Positions 47,204 through 56,759 of a stretch of 64,000 nucleotides of DNA are shown in pieces. Made by a program: the position numbers and the translations under genes. The notes under the pieces were generated by a model. It saw only the letters and a list, made by a program, of their open reading frames with translations. It made no database searches and was not told the DNA's origin. This stretch comes from JAVBSN01 sp031556525 (GTDB lineage: Bacteria; Bacillota; Clostridia; Lachnospirales; Lachnospiraceae). Where the stretch lies: NCBI GenBank assembly GCA_031556525.1, contig JAVBSS010000012.1, positions 1 to 64,000 on the forward strand, given 5' to 3'. How positions within the stretch are numbered: the first letter of the stretch is position 1; each line of letters opens with the position of its first letter.

Positions 47204-48373
47204 ATGAAGAAAAATATATTATTAGGAATTATATTTATTGCATTATGTATATGTGGTGGTTGTGATTCTTCAAGAGATGGCATAAGTAACAATAGTACTA
47301 ATGGTGATTTGAATATTGAAGATATAGATAGTACTAATGATAACAATGATATAGTTATCGATAATACAGAAGATGGAACTATTACTACTGAAGAAGATAT
47401 AGTTCCAGAAATTGAATATGAAGATTATACAGGTGATATACCCCATATTTTTCTTCATTGTTTAATTGCTTATCCAGAACTAAAAAATGGCGCTGGAATG
47501 ATGAGATACGATACAGATTGCATAAACGTAACGGAGTTTAAAAATCTACTTAACGAGTTATACAATAATGGATATTGTTTAATAGATATCTATGATACAT
47601 ATAATGTTAGTGGGACAGGAGAGCTTACATTAGCAGATAGTGTCAGTGTTCCAGTTGGTAAGAAACCGTTTATATTAACAGTTGATGATGTAGTATATGA
47701 TGTTGATAAACGTGGAAATGGAATGGTAGATTTCCTTGATATTGATGAGGAAGAAAATATAGTTGCCTGTACATATTTAGAAGACGGAACTGTTGATAAA
47801 TCTTATGATAATGAGATATTTCCTATATTAGAAACATTTATATATGAACATCCTGATTTTTCAGCAAATGGTTCAAGAGTTACCCTATGTATGACAGGAT
47901 TTACAGGAGTATTTGGATATAGAACTGATGCAGATTATATGGGTGATGATAAAGAAGATAATATTAAGAAGGCTACAGAGATAGCAAATAGATTCAAAGA
48001 ACTAGGATACACTTTTGCATCTCATAGTTATGGACATTATGACCATACTAATTATTCTGTAGGTGGATTAACTAAGGATTTACAAAGTTTTCAAGATGAA
48101 GTTGTACCTATAATTGGTGAAGTTGGTGTATATGTATACCCATATGGCAAGTTAATAAAACCAGAAGATGCTAGATATAAGGTAATGCAAGATTATGGAT
48201 TTCAAATGTTTTGTTCGGTTAGCCATACTTTTTTTAGAAGAGAATATGATTCGTTAGATACATTATATATGACAAGAGTAGCAGTGGATGGTTACTCACT
48301 TAGAAATTATAAGCAAGTATTAAGTCCGCTATTTGATACAGAAAAGGTAATAGATTATGAAAATAGACCATAA
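47204..48373 (+). CDS. Polysaccharide deacetylase-like lipoprotein
   Basis: A 389-aa predicted lipoprotein (hydrophobic leader with lipobox CGGC), an acidic Asn/Asp linker, and a NodB-homology-like domain. The catalytic-base pair is in FILTVDDVVYD and the metal histidines in FASHSYGHYDH; PYGK in VYVYPYGKL matches a late motif. Substrate unknown, probably a wall glycan. Its last 17 nt overlap miaA, an odd position for an envelope gene in a tRNA/DNA-repair operon. Confidence 0.78.
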   Translation: MKKNILLGIIFIALCICGGCDSSRDGISNNSTNGDLNIEDIDSTNDNNDIVIDNTEDGTITTEEDIVPEIEYEDYTGDIPHIFLHCLIAYPELKNGAGMMRYDTDCINVTEFKNLLNELYNNGYCLIDIYDTYNVSGTGELTLADSVSVPVGKKPFILTVDDVVYDVDKRGNGMVDFLDIDEEENIVACTYLEDGTVDKSYDNEIFPILETFIYEHPDFSANGSRVTLCMTGFTGVFGYRTDADYMGDDKEDNIKKATEIANRFKELGYTFASHSYGHYDHTNYSVGGLTKDLQSFQDEVVPIIGEVGVYVYPYGKLIKPEDARYKVMQDYGFQMFCSVSHTFFRREYDSLDTLYMTRVAVDGYSLRNYKQVLSPLFDTEKVIDYENRP

Positions 48374-49316
48374 AAACCCCTTAGTGATATTAACAGGGCC
48401 TACTGCAGTAGGAAAGACAGCGATATCAATTAAATTAGCTAAGTTAATAAATGGTGAAATTATATCTGCTGATTCAATGCAAGTATATAAGGGTATGGAT
48501 ATAGGTACAGCAAAAGTTACGGTAGAAGAGATGGATGGAGTCCCACACCATTTAGTTGATATATTAGAGCCTACAGAAGAATTTAATGTAGTGTTATTTA
48601 AAGAATTGGCACTGCAAGCTATGGAAGACATATATAGCAGGGGTAAAATACCTATTATAGTTGGTGGTACAGGATTTTATATACAAGCCTTACTATATGA
48701 TATAAGTTTTGAAGATACTAATCAGGATACTACTTATCGCAAAGAATTAGAAGAACTAGCAAAAGTTAATGGCAATGAATATGTTCATAATATGTTAGCG
48801 GCAGTAGATATGGAATCGGCTAATACAATACATCCTAATAATCTAAAGCGTGTAATAAGAGCATTGGAGTATTATAAGGAAACAAATAGTCCTATATCTA
48901 AGCATAATGAGATACAGAAGGCTAATGTATCGCCATATAATTTTATGTATTTTGTTCTCAATGATGACAGGGAGTTTATGTATGAGCGAATTAATAAACG
49001 TATAGATATAATGTTTGAAGACGGCTTGTTAGATGAGGTTATAGCATTAAAAGAAGCAGGTTATAATAAAAACATGGTGTCTATGCAAGGTATTGGATAT
49101 AAAGAAGTATTAGATTATATAGAAGGCATTACTACATTTGAAGAGGCTATATTTATATTAAAACGTGATACAAGACATTTTGCAAAACGTCAAATCACAT
49201 GGTTTAAGAGAGAAAAAGAAGTTACATGGCTTAATAGAGATGAAATAGGCAATGATGATAAAATACTAGAGTATGCAATTAATTTACTTAAGGAAAGAGG
49301 CATTATAAATGGATAA
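48357..49316 (+). CDS. miaA: tRNA dimethylallyltransferase
   Basis: A 319-aa enzyme that prenylates A37 of tRNA, the step before MiaB. Walker A-like GPTAVGKTAISIKLA, the DSMQVYKGMDIGTAK block, GGTGFYIQALLYD and the C-terminal RDTRHFAKRQITWFKRE are intact. The start lies inside the preceding lipoprotein gene (17-nt overlap). Confidence 0.97.
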   Translation: MKIDHKNPLVILTGPTAVGKTAISIKLAKLINGEIISADSMQVYKGMDIGTAKVTVEEMDGVPHHLVDILEPTEEFNVVLFKELALQAMEDIYSRGKIPIIVGGTGFYIQALLYDISFEDTNQDTTYRKELEELAKVNGNEYVHNMLAAVDMESANTIHPNNLKRVIRALEYYKETNSPISKHNEIQKANVSPYNFMYFVLNDDREFMYERINKRIDIMFEDGLLDEVIALKEAGYNKNMVSMQGIGYKEVLDYIEGITTFEEAIFILKRDTRHFAKRQITWFKREKEVTWLNRDEIGNDDKILEYAINLLKERGIING

Positions 49317-50586
49317 CAAAAAGCAATACTATATGGAACTAGGTATAGAAGAAAATGTATATGATTTTTGTAATGAAGTGGAACTTAGTTTAAAAGATAG
49401 ATTTGATGAAATTGACCAAATAGCAGAGATTAATCAAATGAAAGTATTAAAAGCAATGCAAAATAATAAATTAAGTGATATACATTTTGCAGCTACCACT
49501 GGATATGGTTATAACGATTTAGGAAGAGAAACTTTAGAAAAAATATATGCAGATGTATTTAAGACAGAAGATGCTCTAGTTAGACCGCAGATTACTTGTG
49601 GTACTCATGCACTTAACGTAGCGTTATCTGGAAACCTAAGACCGGGAGATGAACTATTATCGCCAGTTGGTAAGCCTTATGATACTTTAGAAGAAGTTAT
49701 AGGCATTAGGCAGTCAAGAGGTTCTTTGGCGGAATATGGAGTGACATATGCACAAGTAGATTTGTTATCTGATGGAAATTTTGATTATGAAGGAATTAAA
49801 AATGCTATAAATGAACGTACCAAGTTAGTTACTATTCAGCGTTCAAAAGGTTATGCTACAAGACCAACATTGTCAGTTACCCAAATAGGAGAATTGATTA
49901 AATTTGTTAAAGATATAAAACCAGATATTATATGTATGGTAGATAATTGCTATGGTGAATTTGTTGAAACAATTGAGCCAAGTGAAGTTGGGGCTGATAT
50001 GGTAGTTGGTTCTCTAATAAAGAATCCAGGTGGTGGACTTGCTCCTATAGGTGGATATATATGTGGAACTAATGAATGTATTGAAAATGCAGCATATAGG
50101 TTAACAACACCAGGTCTTGGAAAAGAAGTAGGAGCAACCCTTGGAGTAACAGATAGATTTACTCAAGGATTATTCTTAGCACCAACAGTTGTTGCATCAG
50201 CATTAAAGGGTGCAATATTTGCTGCTAATATATATGAAAAATTAGGTTATAAGGTAGTACCTAATAGTACAGAATCAAGACATGATATTATACAAGCTGT
50301 TGAATTTAATGATCCAGACAAAGTTATTGCATTTTGTGAAGGAATTCAGATGGCAGCACCAGTTGATAGTCATGTTACACCAGTGCCATGGGCAATGCCA
50401 GGATATGATAGCGATGTTATAATGGCGGCAGGTGCATTTGTATCTGGTTCATCAATTGAACTTAGCGCAGATGCTCCGATAAAACCACCATATGCTGTAT
50501 ATTTTCAAGGTGGGTTAACTTATCCACATGCTAAGTTTGGTATTATGATGAGCTATAATCAAATGGTTAAAAAAGGACTAGTTTAA
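49309..50586 (+). CDS. PLP-dependent methionine gamma-lyase-like protein (YnbB/aluminium-resistance family)
   Basis: A 425-aa fold-type I PLP enzyme. The lysine forming the Schiff base is in VGSLIKNPGGGLAPIGG, with VDNCYGEF upstream and THALNVALSGNLRPGDELL as the cofactor phosphate region. Members are annotated as methionine gamma-lyase or aluminium resistance proteins with little biochemical proof. It overlaps miaA by 8 nt, the same order as in other Clostridia and Bacillus. Confidence 0.92.
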   Translation: MDNKKQYYMELGIEENVYDFCNEVELSLKDRFDEIDQIAEINQMKVLKAMQNNKLSDIHFAATTGYGYNDLGRETLEKIYADVFKTEDALVRPQITCGTHALNVALSGNLRPGDELLSPVGKPYDTLEEVIGIRQSRGSLAEYGVTYAQVDLLSDGNFDYEGIKNAINERTKLVTIQRSKGYATRPTLSVTQIGELIKFVKDIKPDIICMVDNCYGEFVETIEPSEVGADMVVGSLIKNPGGGLAPIGGYICGTNECIENAAYRLTTPGLGKEVGATLGVTDRFTQGLFLAPTVVASALKGAIFAANIYEKLGYKVVPNSTESRHDIIQAVEFNDPDKVIAFCEGIQMAAPVDSHVTPVPWAMPGYDSDVIMAAGAFVSGSSIELSADAPIKPPYAVYFQGGLTYPHAKFGIMMSYNQMVKKGLV

Positions 50587-50688
50587 TATTTTATATCTAT
50601 ACTTTGACTAGTATTTATGATAGACTTTTATGAGCAAAGTTTTTAAATTAATATAAAATTAATAAAAATAAGTAGTGAGGTGTGTATA

Positions 50689-50952
50689 ATGGCAGGAGGA
50701 AGTTTATCTACTAACAGATGGACAGGATTTTTAATAGTATTGTCTGGTATTGTATTAGGTGGATTTATTGGTTATTTAGCTAGAAATATAGGTTTTTTAA
50801 GTTGGTTGAATTATGGACAAGATTTTGGGTTGACTAATCCTATTGAACTTGATTTAGGTATACTTGTATTAACATTTGGTTTAAGAATTAAGATAACAAT
50901 TGCTAGTATTATTGGCGTTGTTATAGGAATTATATTATATAAAAAATTGTAA
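50689..50952 (+). CDS. DUF4321 membrane protein
   Basis: An 87-aa protein with two membrane segments (FLIVLSGIVLGGFIGYLA and IKITIASIIGVVIGIILY) separated by a hydrophilic loop (NYGQDFGLTNPIELDLG). DUF4321 members are found just upstream of radC or mre genes in Clostridia; function unknown. The likely start is ATG 50689 with GAGGTG upstream, rather than GTG 50680 that overlaps the ribosome site. Confidence 0.88.
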   Translation: MAGGSLSTNRWTGFLIVLSGIVLGGFIGYLARNIGFLSWLNYGQDFGLTNPIELDLGILVLTFGLRIKITIASIIGVVIGIILYKKL

Positions 50953-50960
50953 TTTATAGA

Positions 50961-50988
50961 CCTTATCGTATCTGGAGAGTGGATAAGG
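50961..50988 (+). promoter_or_regulatory. Hairpin over the radC ribosome binding site
   Basis: CCTTATC (50961-50967) can pair with GATAAGG (50982-50988), whose last bases form part of the AAGGAG ribosome site (50985-50990) of radC. It could reduce radC translation; the 7-bp stem is only moderately stable. Confidence 0.3.
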
Positions 50989-50995
50989 AGAATTA

Positions 50996-51688
50996 ATGAG
51001 TAATTTTACAATGAAAGAAATGCTTATATCTGAGAGACCTTATGAGCGATGTATGCAATACGGTCCAGAAGCATTGAGTGATGCAGAATTAATAAGTGTA
51101 ATTTTAAGAACAGGTAATAAAGAATATAATTCTGTGGAATTATCAACAAAGATATTAGATGCGCATCCTATTTATAAAGGATTAGTTAGTATTAATTATT
51201 TGACAATAAAAGAACTAACGAAAATATCTGGTATAGGTAATGTTAAGGCGATTCAATTAGTATGTATCGCAGAGATTTCTAAAAGGATTTCAAAATCATC
51301 CTATAAGAACACTATATCCCTTGATTCACCTAAGAGTATAGCTGACTTTTTTATGGAATCATTAAGACATAAATCAAAAGAAGAGATACATGTGTTACTA
51401 TTTGATACTAAGCATCAATTAATACGAGATGTGCAGATTGCGATGGGAACTATTAATTCAGCAACTACATCGCCTAGGGAAATATTTATTGAAGCATTTA
51501 AGTATGAGGCTGTATTTATTATTCTTGTACATAATCATCCGTCAGGTGATCCAACACCGAGTAGAGAGGACATTTTATTTACTGAAAGAGTGAAGAAATC
51601 GGGCGATTTGATAGGAATTATATTGTCCGATCATATAATAATCGGAGATAATAGATATATAAGTTTGAGTGAAAGAGGTATGATGTAG
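50996..51688 (+). CDS. radC: RadC family JAB/MPN-domain protein
   Basis: A 230-aa protein with an N-terminal helix-hairpin-helix (KISGIGNVKAIQLVCIAEI) and a JAB/MPN metallo-domain with metal motif HNHPSGDPTPSREDI and LSDHIIIGDN. The repair role is doubtful; the name is historical. It lies directly before the cell-shape genes, as in Bacillus. Confidence 0.95.
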   Translation: MSNFTMKEMLISERPYERCMQYGPEALSDAELISVILRTGNKEYNSVELSTKILDAHPIYKGLVSINYLTIKELTKISGIGNVKAIQLVCIAEISKRISKSSYKNTISLDSPKSIADFFMESLRHKSKEEIHVLLFDTKHQLIRDVQIAMGTINSATTSPREIFIEAFKYEAVFIILVHNHPSGDPTPSREDILFTERVKKSGDLIGIILSDHIIIGDNRYISLSERGMM

Positions 51689-51691
51689 AAT

Positions 51692-52540
51692 ATGAAGTTT
51701 AAGAATAAAAATAATATACCACCTAAATATATATTATTGACATTAACAGTTGTTTGCTTAGTATTGTTAGTGTTATCTTTAGCATTTGAAAATGCGCTTA
51801 CACCATTAAAATTAGTGACAGGAAATATTATTACACCTATGCAAAGTGGAATAAATGATGTTGGCCTATGGGTGAATACAAAGATTGATAATTTTGAAGA
51901 AGTAGAAAAATTAAGAGAAGAAAACGAAGAATTAAAAGCACAATTAGATACGTATTCAAGCGAAAGTAAGGCGTATGAACAGGATTTATATGAATTGAAT
52001 AGACTTAGAGAATTATATGCTCTTGATGAAAGATATCCAAGTTATGAAAAAGTAGCTGCAAGAGTTATTGCTAAGGATTCAGGTAATTGGTTTAATTCGT
52101 TTATTATTGATAAAGGTAGCGATGATGGTATTTCAGTAGATTGTAATGTATTAGCTGGAAAGGGTTTAGCTGGAATAGTTACTGAAGTTGGGCCGAATTG
52201 GGCTAAAGTAAGAGCAATTATTGATGATTCTAGCAATGTAAGTTGCTTGATAGCATCTAATGAAACACAATGTCTAGTTACAGGTAATCTTAAAGTAATT
52301 GGCAATGGATATATTAATGTAGAATATATTGATAAAGAAGTTGTTATAAATGATGGCGATGAAGTTATAACTTCACAAATTAGTGATAAATTTTTGCCAG
52401 GAATAACAGTTGGATATATTAATGATGTAAAACTTGATTCAAATAATCTTACACAATCAGGAAAATTAACACCTGTTGTTGATTTTAAAAATCTACAAGA
52501 AGTATTAGTCATAACTGAAACTAAACAACAAGTGAAATAA
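51692..52540 (+). CDS. mreC: Rod shape-determining protein MreC
   Basis: A 282-aa membrane-anchored protein: basic cytoplasmic start, one membrane segment (YILLTLTVVCLVLLVLSLAF), a coiled coil (VEKLREENEELKAQLD), and the two-lobed beta domain (ARVIAKDSGNWFNSFIIDKG). It organises the elongation machinery with MreD, RodA and PBP2, all encoded downstream. It starts 3 nt after radC, where mreB would be expected. Confidence 0.95.
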   Translation: MKFKNKNNIPPKYILLTLTVVCLVLLVLSLAFENALTPLKLVTGNIITPMQSGINDVGLWVNTKIDNFEEVEKLREENEELKAQLDTYSSESKAYEQDLYELNRLRELYALDERYPSYEKVAARVIAKDSGNWFNSFIIDKGSDDGISVDCNVLAGKGLAGIVTEVGPNWAKVRAIIDDSSNVSCLIASNETQCLVTGNLKVIGNGYINVEYIDKEVVINDGDEVITSQISDKFLPGITVGYINDVKLDSNNLTQSGKLTPVVDFKNLQEVLVITETKQQVK

Positions 52541-52558
52541 TATAGAGAGAGTGATATT

Positions 52559-53068
52559 TTGAGAAGAACATTATCATTAGCAGGATTGATTATAGTCTGC
52601 TTTTTATTACAAACAACAGTATTTAAATTTTTAGAATTAGGTGGGATAGGACCTAATATATTATTAGTTCTTACAATGTCTTTTGGTCTTATGAGAGGTC
52701 GTAAAGAAGGTCTATTAGTAGGCTTTTTTTCAGGCTTATTAGTCGATATATTTTTTGGATTTGCTATAGGTCCATTTGCTATGATTTATATGTTTTTAGG
52801 TTATTGTAATGGCTTTTTTCATAAATTATACTATGTTGAAGATGTGTTATTACCAATAATAATGATAGCTATTAATGAATTAGCGTATAGCTTAATAATG
52901 TTTGTAGTATTTTTTATGATGAGAAACAGAATGGATTTGATGTTTTATTTTGAAAATGTTATTTTTCCAGAGTTAATATATACCATACTTGTTACTTTGG
53001 TGCTATATAAATTATTTAATAATATAAATAAGGCACTTAAGAAAAAAGAAGAAGGGGGAGTAATATAA
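52559..53068 (+). CDS. mreD: Rod shape-determining protein MreD
   Basis: A 169-aa protein with about five membrane segments and the family pattern (GLIIVCFLLQTTVFKFLELG; GFFSGLLVDIFFGFAIGPFA). It is the integral membrane partner of MreC. The start is TTG 52559, with a purine-rich AGAGAGAGTGA leader. The stop TAA overlaps the PBP2 ATG by one base. Confidence 0.92.
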   Translation: MRRTLSLAGLIIVCFLLQTTVFKFLELGGIGPNILLVLTMSFGLMRGRKEGLLVGFFSGLLVDIFFGFAIGPFAMIYMFLGYCNGFFHKLYYVEDVLLPIIMIAINELAYSLIMFVVFFMMRNRMDLMFYFENVIFPELIYTILVTLVLYKLFNNINKALKKKEEGGVI

Positions 53069-55944
53069 TGTTACGTAATTTATTTGATTCCCTTAAAGAA
53101 ATAGTGATTGAATATGTAAAACATAGATTATTTGTCTTTTCAGTTGTAATAGTAGTACTTTTTGGCCTTTTAATATATAGATTATTTACATTGCAAATAA
53201 TAGAAGGTGAAGAACATCTAGAGAACTTTAACTACAAATCAGAGCGTGTATTAAGTGTAGATGCTTCTCGTGGAAATATATATGATAGAAATGGGAATTT
53301 ATTAGCATATAACAAACTAGCATATACTATTACCTATGCTAATGATTCGGATTTGTCATCCAATGCAAAGGCTCTTGGTGTTACAGAAAATACTCTTAGA
53401 AATGCAATTATATATAGGGTTATTAATATATTAGAGAACAATGGCGATGCACCTATATATAGCTTTCCGATTGTAATAAATGACCATGGAGAATTCGTAT
53501 ATAATCTATCAAGTGAAGCACAAATTCAAAGATTCATTGCTGATGCTTATGGCGTTGATAAAGTAGACAAACTCTCAGAAAAGCAACTTAATTCATCAGC
53601 ATACGATATGTTCTTATATTTTAAGAACGGGACAGGAGCAACAGGTAAAATAAAGAATTTTGATATAGCTGACGAATATAGTGATCAAGAAGCTCTTAAA
53701 ATAATGGCGATAAGATATAACATATGGCTTAACAGATATCATCAATATGTTCCAGTAACAATAGCATTTGATGTTAGCGAAACAAGTATCGCAGTAATAA
53801 AAGAAAATAGTGCAGAGTTATTAGGTGTAGATGTTAAAGTTGGATCCATTAGAGTATATAATGAATCAGAATATTTTGCTCATATGATAGGATATATAGG
53901 AGCTATCTCTAATGAGGAGATGGAAAAATATAATTCTAATTTATCTGAGAAAGAACAATATTCTAGTACAGATATGGTTGGTAAAACAGGTTTGGAAAAA
54001 GAATTAGAAGCCAATCTTCGAGGAAATAAAGGAAATCAAACAATATATGTAGATAATGTAGGTAGAATATTAGAAACTGGAGATATAACAGATTCGGTAG
54101 CTGGTGAGGATATATACCTTACAATAGACACAGCACTACAGAAATATTGTTATCATGCGTTAGAAGAAGAAATAGCAGCTATCCTATTAGCTAAGATGAT
54201 AGAAGAAGATCCAACAGAAGAAGAGTTAGAGGCGTATACAAGTATTCCTATTCCGTTAGTAGATTTTTATTTTGCTTTATTTGATAACAATGTAATTAAT
54301 CTTGGTAAAATGAATAGTGAAGAAGCTACTGTCCTAGAAACATCAACATATCAAGCAATTAGTAACAAGAAAAATCAATCAGCAACTAGTGTTGTAAATG
54401 TATTGAACGTAGGTACAATAAGTAATGATTTATCAGCAGAATACCAAGATTATATATCATATATATATAGTATGTTATCATCAAACAATATATTAGATAC
54501 ATCAGTGATAGATAGTGATGATGAAAAGTATATGGCATATAGGAGTGGAGAATTATCTATAACAGAATATTTAAAATATGCTATTAATAAGGGTGCTATA
54601 GATATTTCAACATTAGACATATCTAGTCAATATTATGATTCAGACGAAGTATTTAATGAAATAGTAAAATATATAGGAACAGAATTATTAAATAATAGCG
54701 ATTTCGACAAAATAGTTATAAAGTATATGATAAAATCAGATGAGATTAAATGTAATAATGTTGCGTTGTTACTATATGATCAAGGGGTCTTATCTACAGA
54801 TGATAAGGATTATAATGAAATAAAGGCCGGAACGATAACGGCATATCAATTTATGAAAAAGAAGATTGCTAACTTGGAAATAAAACCATCTCAACTTGCG
54901 TTATATCCTTGTGAAGGATCAGTTGTTGTATCAGATATAGATAGTGGAGAAATACTAGCAATGGTAAGTTATCCAAGTTATGATAACAATATGCTTACAA
55001 ACTCTGTAGATTCTGCATATTACAATAAATTATTAAATGATAAGACAAAACCATTATATAATAGATCTACTCAGCAAAGAACAGCTCCAGGATCTACTTA
55101 TAAGATGCTTACAACAATTGCTGGTGTTCAAGAAAATGCAATAAGTATGGATACAACCATATTAGATGAATCGGTATTCACTAAGATTAGTACAAAAGCA
55201 AAATGTTGGATTTCGCCATCAAGCCATGGTGAGATTGGTATTGAGGAAGCTATAGAAGTTTCTTGTAACTATTTCTTCTATGAAGTTGGTTATAGATTAA
55301 GTACTGGTGAAGATGGTGAATACTATGAGGCGCTTGGACTTGAAAGGTTAAATAAGTATGCATCTATGTTTGGATTTGATAGAACAACAGGCATTGAAAT
55401 TGTAGAATCTGAACCAAAGATATCTGATACGGATCCGGTTCGTTCAGCAATAGGACAGGGTACTAACTCATTTACAGCAACACAGCTTTCAAGATATGTA
55501 AATACTATTGCTAATAGTGGAACAGTATATGATTTAAGCTTAGTATTAAAACGACAAGATGTTAATGGTAATATAACTTATACTAACCCGCATAATGTAT
55601 CTGGTATGGTTAGTATACCTGATACCCTATGGACAACTGTTCATAATGGTATGAGACGAGTAGTAACTGAGCATACACCAAAAGAACATTTAATTAATAG
55701 AATAAATGTTGATGTAGCTGGTAAAACAGGTACAGCTCAAGAAGATAAAACAAAACCTAACCATGCATTATTCGTTTCATATGCACCATTTAATAATCCA
55801 GAAATATCTGTTACAACAGTTATTCCATATGGATATTCTTCAGGTAATGCAGAAGAATTAGCAGGATTTATATATGCTTATTATTATGATAAAGCATTGC
55901 TTGAGAATGAATCGGTTACAGGAAATAATAACTTATCAGATTAA
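53068..55944 (+). CDS. Penicillin-binding protein 2 (elongation transpeptidase)
   Basis: A 958-aa class B PBP. One N-terminal membrane segment precedes the pedestal (DASRGNIYDRNGNLLAYNKL). The transpeptidase has the nucleophile in APGSTYKML (S-x-x-K near residue 676), S-x-N in VSCNYFFY and KTG in VAGKTGTAQE. It is the partner of RodA in sidewall peptidoglycan synthesis. It is much longer than E. coli PBP2 because of a polar, Ser/Asn/Asp-rich insertion of roughly 220 residues (about 390-610) between pedestal and active site, as in related Clostridia. AGAAGGGGGAG precedes the ATG. Confidence 0.95.
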   Translation: MLRNLFDSLKEIVIEYVKHRLFVFSVVIVVLFGLLIYRLFTLQIIEGEEHLENFNYKSERVLSVDASRGNIYDRNGNLLAYNKLAYTITYANDSDLSSNAKALGVTENTLRNAIIYRVINILENNGDAPIYSFPIVINDHGEFVYNLSSEAQIQRFIADAYGVDKVDKLSEKQLNSSAYDMFLYFKNGTGATGKIKNFDIADEYSDQEALKIMAIRYNIWLNRYHQYVPVTIAFDVSETSIAVIKENSAELLGVDVKVGSIRVYNESEYFAHMIGYIGAISNEEMEKYNSNLSEKEQYSSTDMVGKTGLEKELEANLRGNKGNQTIYVDNVGRILETGDITDSVAGEDIYLTIDTALQKYCYHALEEEIAAILLAKMIEEDPTEEELEAYTSIPIPLVDFYFALFDNNVINLGKMNSEEATVLETSTYQAISNKKNQSATSVVNVLNVGTISNDLSAEYQDYISYIYSMLSSNNILDTSVIDSDDEKYMAYRSGELSITEYLKYAINKGAIDISTLDISSQYYDSDEVFNEIVKYIGTELLNNSDFDKIVIKYMIKSDEIKCNNVALLLYDQGVLSTDDKDYNEIKAGTITAYQFMKKKIANLEIKPSQLALYPCEGSVVVSDIDSGEILAMVSYPSYDNNMLTNSVDSAYYNKLLNDKTKPLYNRSTQQRTAPGSTYKMLTTIAGVQENAISMDTTILDESVFTKISTKAKCWISPSSHGEIGIEEAIEVSCNYFFYEVGYRLSTGEDGEYYEALGLERLNKYASMFGFDRTTGIEIVESEPKISDTDPVRSAIGQGTNSFTATQLSRYVNTIANSGTVYDLSLVLKRQDVNGNITYTNPHNVSGMVSIPDTLWTTVHNGMRRVVTEHTPKEHLINRINVDVAGKTGTAQEDKTKPNHALFVSYAPFNNPEISVTTVIPYGYSSGNAEELAGFIYAYYYDKALLENESVTGNNNLSD

Positions 55945-55948
55945 TATT

Positions 55949-55967
55949 TTCCCTTGTAACAAGGGAA
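55949..55967. repeat. Perfect inverted repeat between PBP2 and minC
   Basis: TTCCCTTG and CAAGGGAA (55949-55956, 55960-55967) surround a 3-nt spacer. No T-tract follows on the + strand, so termination is unlikely; it may stabilise or process the mRNA between the mre and min parts. Confidence 0.5.
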
Positions 55968-56001
55968 GTATTAGTATATATTTATATGTAGAGGTGATTT
56001 T

Positions 56002-56727
56002 ATGACAAGTCCCGTAATAATAAAGGGAAATAAATATGGAATTGTCTTAGTTTTAGATAATACCATTGATTTTGAACAACTATTAGCACATATTGAAGAA
56101 AAATTTATAGGCGGTGTTAAGTTCTTTGATGGTAAAGAATCTTTAGCTATAACATTTCAAGGTCGAAATCTTACAAATGATGAGATATCTAGAATATTAG
56201 AAGTGATTTCTAATAATTCAGCCTTAGATATACAATACATTATTGATGAAAATAGTGAGTTGGAAGAGAAATTCAAGAAAATCATCACTGTGGATAACCA
56301 AGAGGTTACTCAGCCAGAACCTGAAAGTAAAATTCTGTTTACCGATGATAAAAATGATGGGTTGTTTTATAAAGGCACATTAAGATCGGGACAGACGATA
56401 GAAGCTGAGGGAAGTTTGGTGGTAATAGGAGATATTAACCCAGGAGCAACAGTAATTTCTAACGGTAATATTATTGTAATAGGTTCTCTTAATGGTTATG
56501 CATATGCAGGAGCAACAGGCAATGAATCAGCTTTTGTACTAGCATTTAATATGTCGCCAATACAGGTAAGAATAGGAGAAGTTATTGCTAGAAGTAGTGA
56601 TCAACCCAAACTATTTAAGAAAAAGCGTAATGCTAACAAGACCGAACCGCAGATAGCATTTGTGGAAAATAATAATATTTATATCGAACCAGTTAGTAAA
56701 AATGTATTAAATGATATAAATCTGTAA
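56002..56727 (+). CDS. minC: Septum site-determining protein MinC
   Basis: A 241-aa inhibitor of FtsZ assembly: an N-terminal domain (IIKGNKYGIVLVLD), a linker, and a C-terminal beta-helix (LRSGQTIEAEGSLVVIGDIN, GNIIVIGSLNGYAYAG) that binds MinD. It starts the minCDE set; AGAGGTGA lies upstream. Confidence 0.95.
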   Translation: MTSPVIIKGNKYGIVLVLDNTIDFEQLLAHIEEKFIGGVKFFDGKESLAITFQGRNLTNDEISRILEVISNNSALDIQYIIDENSELEEKFKKIITVDNQEVTQPEPESKILFTDDKNDGLFYKGTLRSGQTIEAEGSLVVIGDINPGATVISNGNIIVIGSLNGYAYAGATGNESAFVLAFNMSPIQVRIGEVIARSSDQPKLFKKKRNANKTEPQIAFVENNNIYIEPVSKNVLNDINL

Positions 56728-56759
56728 TGTAGATAATAAACGAGTGGAGGAATTGAGGA

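Noticed and set aside
50601..50645. Possible terminator after the PLP enzyme gene
   Set aside because: ACTTTG and CAAAGT with T5 could pair, but the loop is nearly 30 nt and the stem only 6 bp.
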